Origin: Coprinopsis marcescibilis | Taxonomy: Eukaryota; Basidiomycota; Agaricomycetes; Agaricales; Psathyrellaceae | DNA: 64,000 nucleotides | Direction: 5' to 3' | Assembly (NCBI GenBank): GCA_004369085.1 | Contig: ML210206.1 | Coordinates: forward strand, 62,001 to 126,000 | Shown: positions 15,018 through 26,666 of the stretch, piece by piece | Layout of the letters: every line of letters starts with the position of its first letter | Position numbering within the stretch: the first letter of the stretch is position 1 | The notes under the pieces: generated by a model | Database searches by the model: none | The model's input: the letters and a program-made list of their open reading frames with translations, nothing else | What the model was told of the DNA's origin: nothing | Made by a program: the position numbers and the translations under genes

Positions 15018-18000
15018 TCAGTAAGAGAACACCATCAACCACGGATTGAGGACAATCTTTCCAAGCACAGAAACATGAGCCACCCATCGCAACATTCACA
15101 GAAGCAAAAACTTACAGGGAATAGTATATGACATCCGCAAGTCATCCTTGAGGCCACCGTCCATCAGCCAACCACGACCCAAGAAGAAAAGAAGCACCAC
15201 TCACGCAAGCGGCAGAATCACAGCCCACCCAGTCCCATCGACCCTATACTCCAAGGGCACAAGAGGCGTTGCCAGGATGACAATCCCAGCCAACACCACA
15301 AACGAGAACAGGAGTGGGAACCAGAACCTAGACAAAAGTTAAAAAGATCAGCGCCTTTCACTTCACCCCACTTTTGCACCGCACGGACCGTTTAGCAATC
15401 TTTGGAATCTCTTTGAAAAAGTTGGACCGTTCGACCTCCTTCTTCGTCGCAGCCCACTGCATATTGTACGAGAACAAATGGGCGAGGATGGCCTGCGTAA
15501 GCGGGATAGCAAGCCCTCCAAAGAAGAAAAAGCTGCAACAAGGCGTCGCGTGAGTACCAAATGTATAAATAGCAAGTCGAAGATCACTTGCAAGAACGGT
15601 ATCCATATCAAGTTTTCAAACAGCGCTCCGAGCTAGACAACGAAAGTCATTAGCCAACAATCTCAAAGAATCAATGAAATGGAACGGTGAACGGGGGTCC
15701 CACGACGCCCATGTTCCGAATTAATGAACTACACGTACCAAAGACTTGACACCCAACCTATACTCGAGCAACGTATAGCCCACCGTTCCAGACCCCCAGA
15801 ACACGACCGTCGTCGCAAGCCAAATCTCAAAACTGTGCATGAAATAGCCATCGACGGGGAACTGGAAGCCCAGCAAGACGTAATTGATAAGCGATATCGT
15901 TATCGCGCCCGCAATGCCATCTTTAAAACAAAGTCAGCTTCAATTCCCCCGACTACCACCCGCGTTATCGCTCCACCCAGCTACTCACAATAGGAGAACA
16001 TGTCTAATCAAACGTAAGAATCCACACCCAACCAAAACATCTAAACCACTCACAAGCCATCATCGAAATCTTGTAATGCAACGGAGCCTTGCACCACAGA
16101 AACTTGTGGATCTGACGCGCAATGGGACCCTTGCGCCACCAATCCTTGATGGGATTGAACAACAGCCTCCAACCCAAATCAGCACCAAACCAAAACCAAA
16201 AAAACACCAAAAGAAAACGCACTCATTGCACCCATACGAGTACTTTTGCCACCTATTCAGCTCATCATCCACGCTAAGCGACACACCCTCCTTGAACCCC
16301 CCATCCGAATACGTCGCCCAGCGGATGATGTACCCCTTCAACATCAACCTCAGCGCCATATCAAAATCCTCGGAAACATTGCTTTCCGACCATATCTTCA
16401 TCTTCCCATCCGCAGGATCCAAAAACGCAGCATCCTGGATCGCTTTCCAGCGCAAGAACGCGTTATGTCCCACGAACGGCGCGACTTCTCCATTAGCACA
16501 CGCTATACCCTTCATCAGCAACCACTCGTAGAATAAAAACTAAAAGACTTGCCAATCGAAATACACTTGTTAATCCTCTTCGTGAAATACGCAATCCCAT
16601 TCTCAAAGTAATGATGCGCAACCTGCAACACATCTTGCACACCTTTCAGAACCAGCTCTTCCAGAAAAAAAAACACCACTCACCAGACTCGTGTTGGATG
16701 ATAGCAACAGTCGGACTCTCATTCATCTCCCTCGCCGCATCCCTCAAACAATCCTCCGGCACAATAGTATCACTATCCACAATCAACACAAACTCCCCAA
16801 CCCTCGTCGCACGCCCATTCGCAGCCCAAGGCCTCCACCGCCTCCCACTCTCCTCCCACATCTCCTCAATCGCCATCCCAAGCGCCCGCTCCTCCAGATC
16901 ATCTTCCCCAATATGCGCCAGCACCGGTGTGCCAGTCCCAGAGCCCATTCCCCGGGCACCAAAGTTGGGCGTGGTCGGCGTCCCGCCACGGGGGACCATC
17001 GGCGTCTTCTCGTCGGCCCTAAACCCGCCATGTCCCCACGCAACGCTCTCATCCCCATCCCGATTCTGATACTGGATCCCATACTGCGTCCCACCCTCCC
17101 CATGCGCCTGAACGCTAGAATCCCGGCTCGTGACCTGACTCGGATTCGCCAACAAGTTTTCAAGATGCTTCTCCATCTTGAGCGAGAGCATGAGCGCTAC
17201 ACACCGCACCATCAGTCATCCACCCATACGCATAAGATGGTATACACACCATAGTTCATGTTCGAAGCCTTCTTGAACCTTCCCGCACGCTTGAACCCGT
17301 CCTGCGAATCATCATGCTTGGGCCTCGCAACCCACCCAATATTATGATTCGCATAAAACGCCAACCGTTCATCGCGTTCCGCCGCAGGCAGCAACTACAC
17401 AACTGAATCAACACCCGCCACCCAACGAAAAGGTGCAACACTCACCCTCAGCCCATCATCATTAATGAAAATCGTCGACGTCCCGCCCTGCCTCGCATAC
17501 GTCTGCATAGCCTTTTTCAACGACCGAATCGACGGGGCCCTACAAACAATGATCAGCAAACGCACCAAAATCACCCAAAAAGACAACGCACAAGACCGCC
17601 TCCAAGCTCTCCTTGTACACCGGCATCTGGATCGTAATATGCGGCAAATTATTATCAACTACCTTGTTCGCCTTTGGCTTTACCGCACTATAATACTTGC
17701 TGTTCCTGTGGAAATGTGCGATGGGCCCGATGGCCATCGAGATGTTTTGCACAATCTGCATCGCAAAGAACTAGAGAACAGTCAGCATCCATCCGCACAC
17801 CCCAGCTCGAACACTCACCAACGAAACACAATACAAAAAGGGACTACAGGCCAACAGCGCAAACCTCGTAAAGTCGCCATCGAGCCTCCACTCCATCAAC
17901 AGCGTCCTCACCCCATTCCCCACAAACACCAACGCAAGGCCCGCAGCGAGCCCATTATACGCCGGCGCATACAGCTTCACCGGCCTCTTCCTCCCTTCAA

Positions 18001-19938
18001 ACCGCCCCTGCTGCCCCTTCTCCACAACAGACACGTCATCCCGACTCACACCAAACTCGTCCGACTCCGCCAACTCATGGCTCTCACTCCCAGCCGTACT
18101 AACATAATACTTCTTCCCATACCACGTCCTCTTCGCCACCCTCTCCGACCCCCTCCCACTCTTCTCATCAAGCGCCACCCCCCTCTCCCGCCCAAGCACA
18201 ACATCATACCCCTCCGGATCCCTCCCCAACTCTCCAAACACACCCTTCACAACCCCCCCATGCACCCTATACAAACTCGGCGCCCGACTCTCCGCACTAC
18301 TAAACGCCGCACTCGCCCTCTTACCACCCCCAAACGCAGACGGCGGGGGCGGCGGAAGCGCAGGCGAGCCAGTCCTCTCCCCACCAAAGCTACTACTGCT
18401 CGCATCAACCCTCCCGCCCACGCTCTGCCGTTTCTGGTTCAGACTACTATCGCCGTTGACAGCAGCATGCGGCTGCAAAGGAGCCCCGCTCCCACTGCTC
18501 AGGCCGCCCACACTCGCCAAGCTACCATGCGCCACCGAGCTGCCCCCGCCGTTGCCACCGGTAGACATCACAGGGCGGGACCTCCATAGCAGCTTGATCA
18601 GCCGCTCTTCAAAGTCCTGGCAGAGGGGCACGATCCGGTCGATGCTCTCGCTCCATATCACCATCACTCTCTCGTCGCGCTTTAATAGAACGGGTCAACT
18701 GCGTTCCAAACTGCAGAGAAAGAGAGAGAAGACTCACGATGAACGCAGCGCACTGCTCCCTGTCCGCCTGAGGGAGCATCAACATCGTATCCACGATCTG
18801 GATACGCGTCTCCGCATCCACGTAGATGTATCTATCATCTGCTGAACTGTGGGGACGACCGGGTTCACAAGATGGTCGAGAGTGAGAGATTCACGCCAGC
18901 CATGTATCCAATCGCGTCCGTGGTCGCGGAAAAGAGTCGAGTTGTCGCGGCGCCAAGCCAACGATCGAGGACAAATCCGATCAGATCAAGCGCATCAAGC
19001 GCGCAAGATGCATGATCGTCCCAGTAAGCGCGCAGCGGCAGGAGAGTGCATCCATAGGCCATTCGAGACAGATGTAGGGTGTTTAAAAGGGAGCGATGGT
19101 ATAACGAAGCAAGGGAAGGATAGAAATTGTAAACCGCAAGGAAATGAAACGATTGTCGCGAAGCGTGTACCGATAAAAATTGAAAAAAGGTCGAAAGGTC
19201 GAATACAAACAGCAAGCGGAAATCCGGGAAGATGAAAGCACAACCATCGGTCCCACAATTATCAAAGGTTGACAGATCCATACAACCACGACACAATACA
19301 TACCGAATTGACAGGGAAAATGTACGCCGACGTCGTCCAGTTCCAAATTCGGGTCAAACGGGTTATCGCAAGGCACCGTCGTCACACAGTGGGTCCACCA
19401 TCAGCGCGAGGCGAATTTCATGGTAGCGTCATAAAGTCGTGGATAATAGCAATGATAGAAAACAAGGTCAGCGTACATTCCAAAAGTTTGAAGAGAAGCA
19501 AAACTGGGAGCAAGCGCCTCCGCAAAAGGCTGGCAACGCAAAATGAAAAAAAGATAACAAAGTATCCAAGTGGGAACGCGCCGTTGCCACCATCAAACAA
19601 TGACGTTTAAATACAATACGCACACTTCTCCCAGAGCAGCATGAACAGCTGCAGACCGGACTTTGACAGCGACGACAGGGTTGAGAGCAGCGACGGCCGT
19701 TTCAAACGGCTCGAGACTGGCTTCTTCATAGGGAAAGACGCGAAACTCGGGAGTGCCAGAATGTGCAGCTAGAGAAAGGGTTAGTGCAGCTTTTAGACGC
19801 GTAGTAGTGGTACGGACCGTCGGATACTCTTAGAGCGACACCAGAGGAAATACTCTCCTCGTTGGGCCTAAACCAGGCGTCTCCCTGAGTCTGGCGAAAG
19901 AGCCAGTGGAGGAGAGCGTCGTTTCTGTCATAGTCCAT
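15018..19938 (-). CDS. Fungal GT2 glycosyltransferase, multi-spanning membrane protein
   Basis: Membrane processive-type glycosyltransferase (GT family 2), related to the fungal GT2 proteins needed for hyphal extension in Zymoseptoria and Fusarium; the product polymer is not established. The N-terminal domain begins MDYDRNDALLHWLFRQTQGD. It continues through VSDG, FRVFPYEEASLEPFETAVAAL, then across a 792-nt intron to YIYVDAETRIQIVDTM and SIDRIVPLCQDFEERLIKL. A Ser/Gly-rich low-complexity segment follows. Catalytic motifs in order: IQMPVYKESLE, FINDDGL, KASNMNYG, VDSDTIVPEDC (DxD), SNVSEDFDMAL and ELNRWQKYSYGC. Several C-terminal membrane spans end at IVLNPWLMVFSY, stop 15018. It diverges from a GH16 gene 130 bp away. 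The C-terminal exon joins near 15070-15230 are the least certain. Confidence 0.85.
18832..19623 (-). other. Unusually long (792-nt) intron of the GT2 gene
   Basis: The donor GTGCGT follows codons for AALGE, and the acceptor GATAG precedes the codons for YIYVDAETR. The join is in frame and gives the continuous family sequence. Other introns in the window are about 47-70 nt. The minus strand here is pyrimidine-rich, so it translates into hydrophobic peptides that I regard as chance. No snoRNA, tRNA or nested gene was recognised. Confidence 0.6.
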
Positions 19939-20068
19939 GGGTGGAGGAGAGGAGAATGAACGAGGGGGAGTTCACTGGCCAGCTTGTAATAAGTGAGGGC
20001 AGATCTGAGATCCGATCTGGAGATCTGGCGGTGTCTGGGGTCCCGAAGCGTTATCACCTCGAGGATTT
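19939..20068. promoter_or_regulatory. Short divergent promoter between GT2 and GH16 genes
   Basis: Only 130 bp separate the two start codons, so the two wall-related genes probably share control elements. It contains the palindrome-like run agatctgagatccgatctgg (about 19999-20018). No clear TATA box is visible. Confidence 0.5.
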
Positions 20069-22181
20069 ATGACGTCAATGGTGCTTCAAGCTTCAGTTCT
20101 TCCCTCTCCAACGATGGCGGAAGAGGTTGTAAAGAAAGCAGGTCGACCCTTCTTTTTAGCTGGAGCGAGTGGAAGCCAGACCTCTGTGCACAGAATGTCT
20201 GCCCAACGCATCGATCCCTCCGAGCCTCTGCGGACTCCCTCGCCTGGCGGGCTGTTCCAACCACGCGCCCGACCTCCGCCCTCGTCCTTTGCCTTTCCGT
20301 TCCAGGCGTACCCAGGCAACCCAGACCCAGGGATGAGCATTCCCGGCTACTCGAGCAGACGCAGGTCGTCGATCGACAGCACGGGCTCGTATCGCGGCGA
20401 CATTGCAGCCCCGCCAATTTCGCGCAAACGGGCGTCATCGCTGTCGACCACACCGCCCGACGAGCTCTCGCCACCCAACGCGCCGTTCATGGCAGCAACG
20501 AGCGGGACAAGCAGCGGGGCAAGTAGCGAGTCCAACAGTCTCCGCCAGTCGCCCTCGTCCAGCTCGCTCTACAAGGCCAGTGCAGCTGCGTCTGCCAGTC
20601 TCCCGCGCAACAGCTCGACCCACTCGTTCCGCGCCGCCTTCCTCGCGCCGTCCTCCCGCCCAAGCTCGACCATCTGGACACCCCCACAGGCGCAGTTCGT
20701 TCCCAGTGCACTCGGCCAAGACCCAGCCGCGTCCACTGCCTTTCTCTCCAAATCCCGTCCTCCGATGACTAGCACCCGCCTTACAGCACCTCTCACCAAG
20801 GACGACAAGCCCTGGCTCTCCTCCCGCCAGCCAAAGACATACACCTCCTACTTCCTCACCCTCTTCTGCATCTTCCTCGGTCTCTGTGGAGCAGCCGCCC
20901 TCTGCTATTTCGGCTACACAGAGGTCAACGTCCTCGACCCCTCCCGTCTCTGCCTCGAGATGGACGAGCAGTTCACAGGTGGCCTCAACCCCGACTACTG
21001 GAACGTCGAAATCCAAACAGGCGGCTTTGGCAACGGCGAATTCCAAATGACATCCGACAGCTCCGACAACCTCTTTGTCAGGAACAACCAGCTCTACATC
21101 CACCCCACACTCACAACCGAGGCTCTCCCAGACGTCGACATCTTCAACGGCGGAAACCGTACCCTCCCAGGCTGCACCGCCGACGACGAGTCTGTTTCCA
21201 GCTACGTCGGTCCCGCCCAGGGGGGCAGCAACCGCAGACGCGCAAGCTGCACCGCAAGCTCCAACAACCTCCTAGGCGCCGTCATCCCCCCCGCAATCAG
21301 TGCACGCATCAACACCAAAGGCAAAAAATCCATCCGCTACGGCAAAGTCGAGATCCGCGCAAAGCTGCCCAAGGGCGACTGGCTCTGGCCCGCCGTCTGG
21401 ATGCTGCCGCAGGACAACCGGTACGGTGCATGGCCGATGAGTGGTAACACCCCATCTTTCTTCTTCCTCTTGACCAACCTCTGACGACCCGTCCAGGTGA
21501 GATCGACCTGGTGGAAGCCCGGGGGAACGACCAGGCGTATAAAGGCCAGGGCCGTAACTTTGTGCGCAGCAGCCTCAACTACGGTCCGCTCCCCTCGCTC
21601 TACACCCAGATCTACGGCTGGCAATCCCTCAAACGCTCCTCGTTCGACCAGGCGTTCCATACCTACACCCTCGAATGGACCCCCGAGTTTATCCGCATGT
21701 TCGTCGACAAGCGGCTCTACTCGATGCTCGAGGTCGACAAGCTCCGCGCGGACAAGACCGTACGTCCTCTTTCTCCTCGCATTGCCCATCGGCGCTAACT
21801 TCCCAGCAGAACTTTTGGGCACGCGGCAAGTACCCACAGGTGGCGACGAACTGGACCGCAGATAATACGGGCAACGGCGAGATGGTGGTCGTGAACGATA
21901 TCTGGAAGGCCAACGACGGTGCGCCCAATGCGCCGTTTGACCAGCGTGCGTCGCCGCCACTTTCTTCGTGCACCCCCTTTTTGCTGACGACCGTTTAACC
22001 CGCAGCATTTTACCTGATCGCCAACCTCGCAGTGGGCGGGACTAGTGGTTGGTTCCCGGATGGAACGGGCGAGAAGGCGTGGTATGATAAAAGCCAGACC
22101 GCCATGCGCGATTTCGCGCTCGACCAGGCTCGGTGGGCGCGCACGTGGGGCGGGGTGGATGATAGGAGTTTGAGGCTGTGA
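20069..22181 (+). CDS. GH16 beta-glucanase/transglucosylase-like, type II membrane protein
   Basis: Predicted to act on beta-1,3(4)-glucan at the plasma membrane or wall. The first 250 residues are Ser/Pro-rich and disordered (cytosolic). One membrane span follows (SYFLTLFCIFLGLCGAAALCY), then the lumenal or extracellular GH16 domain: YWNVEIQTGGFGNGEFQM, KVEIRAKLPKGDWLWPAVWML, and GEIDLVEARGN. The last is the ExDxxE catalytic motif, with both glutamates present. It continues FHTYTLEWTPEFIRMFVD and FYLIANLAVGG, stop 22181. Three short introns all join in frame, one of them between PMSG and EIDLVE. Architecture resembles Kre6/Skn1, but the motif is closer to laminarinase-like GH16. The start at 20069 is the first ATG; in-frame ATGs at 20114 and 20195 are alternatives. 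Confidence 0.88.
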
Positions 22182-22641
22182 GTGCTGGTTGTTTTTTTTT
22201 GGTTCCAGATGCTGATTATTGGTGCGCTTAGGGATTCGGTAAAGATGTGGTCGTTGTGTCGTTGAGATGAATCATGACAGTGGACTTTTTTCTTTTTATA
22301 AATGCTTTCGTGCTTTCAACGGTCACCATAAACAAACACTTTCAAGGTTTCATTGAATTGGGGTTCCGGACATTACATAGATCGATAGGACTACCTACCT
22401 ATACCAACCACCGCACTCAAACACGACAAACGTACATACTTCTTTCATTTATCATTTACCATTCACGCTTTATTGTTATCAACAGTAATGTTAAACCGCA
22501 GATACAATAACACACGTTCGCGTCAACTCGACCCTACAGCCTATAAATAAACCTTGGACACTTTGAGTTGCAACTTCCCAAGTCGGCGACGACCCAATAG
22601 TACTTGCGCATAGCAAAACAAAACGCCAAAAAGCAAAGCAA
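22182..22641. other. Intergenic before tRNA-Tyr pair
   Basis: AT-rich sequence holding the presumed 3' UTR of the GH16 gene and, near 22628-22632, a run that reads TTTTT on the minus strand and can stop Pol III after the first tRNA-Tyr. Nothing else seen. Confidence 0.4.
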
Positions 22642-22732
22642 TCCGACCTGCCTGGCTCGAACAGGCGACCTCAAGATGATCTCCACATTAACCAATTACA
22701 GTCTCGCGCTCTTCCAACTGAGCTAAGGTCGG
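22642..22732 (-). tRNA. tRNA-Tyr(GTA) with 18-nt intron
   Basis: Minus-strand acceptor stem CCGACCT pairs with AGGTCGG, discriminator A. The D-arm has TTAGCTCAGTTGGAAGAGC, the T-arm GCCTG-TTCGAGC-CAGGC. Anticodon stem CGAGA/TCTTG encloses CTGTAA, giving anticodon GTA. An 18-nt intron (TTGGTTAATGTGGAGATC) follows position 37. The mature length is 73 nt. Eukaryotic tRNA-Tyr genes nearly always carry an intron. Confidence 0.94.
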
Positions 22733-22933
22733 TTCGTCCTACGTTTCCGCCTGTTTTTCTGCGCCTCGCCAACTTTGCAATCAAGTATATAACCCCGTAC
22801 GCAGGACTCATGTAACAGGTTGCGGCAGTCGAAGAACAAAAAAAAGGCTGGTTTAGGAGGCTAGTAAAGTTGCCAGGTTCCAACAACTATAGTCTACGTA
22901 TGTAGGGGGAGGAGAGAAGCGCAAAACAAAAGA

Positions 22934-23019
22934 TCCGACCTGCCTGGCTCGAACAGGCGACCTCAAGATAATCTTTAGCCAATTACAGTCTCGCGCTCTT
23001 CCAACTGAGCTAAGGTCGG
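22934..23019 (-). tRNA. tRNA-Tyr(GTA) with 13-nt intron, second tandem copy
   Basis: The exon sequence is identical to the copy at 22642-22732. The intron after position 37 is 13 nt (TTGGCTAAAGATT) instead of 18. Both genes point the same way with a 201-bp spacer, so this is a tandem duplication whose introns have drifted. Confidence 0.94.
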
Positions 23020-26000
23020 TTTTACCTTTCTTCCCGCCTGGGATTCACAGTCTCGGACCCAAGTGCCTAGTCAAGTGCCTGACTAGTACTTAGTGCTAAG
23101 TAGCAACTACTGGACATGATGCAAGCTCCAAGATAAGAAGATACGGCCTTAGATCGATTCGAGAATCGAGTCAAGATGTTAATCAAGTGTCGGCGCATGA
23201 CGCTGCTTATCATTATCTCTAGCGTACTCGTAGCGCGTTTACCATATCAAACAAAATTCCAACCTAATCCATCTGTTTCGTAGCCTCATTATCCATCCAT
23301 TCACCCAATACATTCATTCAGTCGTTCAGTCGTTCAGTCGTTCAACACACTTCTCGATTCTTGATTCATAGGCAGTGACCTCCACAGCCCTCCTAAAATC
23401 CGACATCCAAGGCGAGGAACCAAAACCCACCCCACAATTAATAACTCGGATGTCCAAGGTGTCTGTTCGACAGAGTCGATTCATCCAACCTCCTCCCGCG
23501 GCGGCGTAATCCTGCTCGCAATCTCATCCCCAGACCCGTAAGTACCTCCTCCTTGCAGCACTTGCATAGATAATTCTCCACAACAAGCCTCCCTCCAAAT
23601 CCCAGAAAACGAAACCCACACCCCAAATAAGCAAAGACATGCCCAGATCAAGCGATCAGCACTCCTACCATCACGCCAAGCACCGCTATTCTGCTACCCA
23701 ATGACAACGTACCGAGCAGGCAGTCACTCGCATCAATACACCACACCACACAATTCGGGATGACGCGACAACGTCTGCCTGGCCGTCTCCACGCGTCGCT
23801 GTGCCCTCGGTGGAAGCGAAGCCACCAAAAAAAGCCCAACACGCGTCATAATTAATTTCTTTACCTACATGGTCCTGCCAGATTACCCGCGCACGCAACC
23901 TCCCCAACTCCTAACCTCCCAACACAAACGAACACTTGCTTTCGTTCCCAGCAGACAGCAGCATCAATCCATACTCGCATCCATCGCAAACCCTTTAAAG
24001 CGCATGTTATCTTGAAGGACGCACGCAGACGCCGCCCCTTCCGAGCTTCCGGGCCTAGCCTATATGGGTCTCAGCACACTCCAATCATAGTTATGCTCCA
24101 ACGCCACACAACACTGTACCACGCCGAATCACTCGACAGTCGAGGCCGGCTAACCATCATGCAACATGCATCTCGGGCATCCACCCACCACAATTAAAAA
24201 ATAGGCGGATATCGATATCTATGTACATCCGCTGGTTCGCTCATCAACGCATCACTTGGAACAGAGCTTAGAAGACTGCCGGACCGTTAGATACGAAACC
24301 CAACAGATCATACCACCCTACAAACCTACACCCTTATCATCAACAGATTGCCACACATCGTGCCCAGTCCATAGCACAATGACCACCTCTCGAACCGAAT
24401 TTCATACTGCCAACTCCTCACTCACCTCGGCTCCACTGATATCCAAGATTCCTTCCCAGGTCGAGCCACGGCGGCCCCCTCCGGCCTCCCTACAGGTTTG
24501 AAATCAGGCCAAACATCAAAGATAAGGATACGAGCAAAAGGAAGCAAACCCGCTTGAAACTCGAGGGTCAGAAGGCTGGTTGACGGCCTTGACGCTTGAT
24601 GCTCCGAGTCGAGCGTATCCTGTCAGCGCACCCAACGCAATCTCTCGGATTCTCTTTCTCCCAGAGTATACCGCCAGATACGGCCTTACTCGACATTCAT
24701 AGCCTGTCAACGAGGATCGAGGCCAGCGGGGATGGCGGATTTCTGTACGCGCGAAGCCCGCAAGATCATTTCCACCGACCAAAACGCAGAAGTTGAAGGC
24801 GATGATCACCTCGATGCGTTTATCTCTACTCGTCTTCGCCTTTCCTTGTCTCTGCTGTAGTTCCAACAAGGCCGAGAAAGATATAGAGCCAGAAAACGTG
24901 TCTCAACATGAACCCTGACAAAGAGTCTTCGAATGAGCTACACCATTCTAGGGAACAACAACGACCTACTAGCCGCGATGCTCCCTTCAACCGGTCCGAT
25001 TCACTCGAGAAGGTCGGTCAAGAGCAAGCAACGAGTCCACACAATTAGCATCGAACCTAGGTTTCCAACTGATCCGTGGGTCAGGGCATAGATAGAACCC
25101 TCGAAACAATGCGATCCAGATACGCCAGCCGGGCAAAGACGCAGCACCTAAACCCGAGGCCCAGCCAAAAAGTCCACACAGTCCGCGTCAATCCTCCAGG
25201 CCCAAGTAGCAACATAAACGGCCACACCCCCGGCAGCAACAACGAGCATAGTTTGTTTCGACTTTCAGTCACTTCCATGCACCAAAGCCTAAAGTAAAGC
25301 AACACCCGATGAGATACGCAATGTACGTCACCATGTAGATAGAGCTTACCTGCCTCCAGCAAGAAGCCACATCCTAGTGCGCAGGATATCTATCTGTGCC
25401 TAAGAGCCCATCAAAGCCTTCAGAAACGTGAAATGAACAGCGCTAATGGAACCAAGGGTACCAGGGGGCCCAGCAACACCCAATCAGGATCAAATCGCCG
25501 ACTCCCAGCACATCCATCCCCAAGCAGGCTGAAAGCCCAGCAGATGAAAATATTAATCTTCAAATCAGGACGTACCTCCGGAAGCGTGGCATGCAAACAA
25601 CAAAGAAAAGGCGTTGCGATCCGACAGATGAAATTGAAGTTCCTGTCAGCGAGATAAAAAGGACCAGCGCGGTGGCGTACTCTTCGTGACGCATTCTGAG
25701 TCTTTTGGCCCGAGAAGGGAAGTCCGCCAGATGGCTCTCATCGCGATCATGACGATGACAAAAGCCGTGGATCGCCATAGTCAAGCTTCATTTGACTACA
25801 CGTTATGAAGCGTCAGGCATAAACAACACTCTGTGGTTGGGTAGAAACCGCGTCGACCATTTGGGCAGTAAGGGATATCTAGGAGACAACGGGGGACGCA
25901 CCCTTATCATGCACAGGTCGTGTTTGTGGCGTCCCAGTGAGAACAATGCGTTACAACTATGTCCAACACAGTCCAAGTGAGAGGGCGTTTAATGCACTGT

Positions 26001-26666
26001 CTGCCAAAATAACTCGAGTTGTTAAGTGGTCGGTCATCTGGTCTTATCACCCGGGTACGACACAGCACATTTGTCGAAATGAATGCACCGTTGGTGACGA
26101 TTAACCTGTTTGGATGAACAACCTGATCTGGTGAGAAAGCACCTACGCGTCGGGATATGATGTGTTAATTACACGTCGCCGAGCTTGAAAGAGTGCAACA
26201 GCACAGCGTTGGTTGCACAAGCTTATAGCTCAACAAGCGTCGTGACCACAAAGAGGTACCCAGATACGACCTAGTAGCAGAGAACTTGCTGTATGTGGAA
26301 TTGTCATCCAACATCTGGCGTGGCTTTGTGGCCAACACGGCCGCCAGCGAGCAATCCCAGCTGGGCCTTCAAGAACTCTCGACCTTCCCAAGTCTTGGTC
26401 CGTGAGTTCATCGTATCCGCCTTTCTAATGTCCACCGAAAAGCCTTTGTCGTCTTTCTGAAGGAGATGCAGGTGGTCTGGTCTGTAGTTGAGCTGCACTG
26501 GGCAACCGCGCCAAAGCCCAGTTTGGTCACATTCCCACGCCCTCTAATTGGTACGATTCAGACTTCCGAACGGTGGTACCGTCTATCACGACGCAATAGC
26601 TGTTTCTCCCTGCGTAGTCGCGCAGACCACATACTCTATCACCAACACCGACAGCCTCAACTCACA
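23020..26666. other. 3.6-kb gene-poor stretch
   Basis: No complete gene was recognised. The minus strand has hydrophobic stretches with plausible splice signals at about 25780-25620 (EYATALVLFISLTG), 25380-25050 and 23800-23530. These could be exons of an unidentified membrane protein, but I could not chain them into one frame. The plus strand is rich in CA and AC. The 3' part should include the V-ATPase subunit E promoter. Confidence 0.35.
23319..23342 (+). repeat. Microsatellite, three copies of cagtcgtt
   Basis: Three perfect 8-bp units in tandem. It lies in the gene-poor stretch and has no evident role. Confidence 0.85.

Noticed and set aside
17465..18589. Long plus-strand open frame of 374 codons rich in Pro, Arg and Thr
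   Set aside because: It is the antisense of the coding and low-complexity part of the GT2 gene, where codon bias leaves the other strand open. It has no domain and spans the real introns.
19418..19600. Hydrophobic 60-codon frame that looks like three membrane spans
   Set aside because: Lies inside the GT2 intron; the DNA is pyrimidine-rich on that strand, which always translates into Leu, Phe and Ser.
20435..21103. Minus-strand open frame of 222 codons and several shorter ones
   Set aside because: Antisense of the GC-rich GH16 exon. The plus strand carries the clear catalytic domain.
24516..25362. Alkaline ceramidase or seven-span receptor gene
   Set aside because: Only scattered hydrophobic pieces; none of the expected motifs of these families could be found in order.
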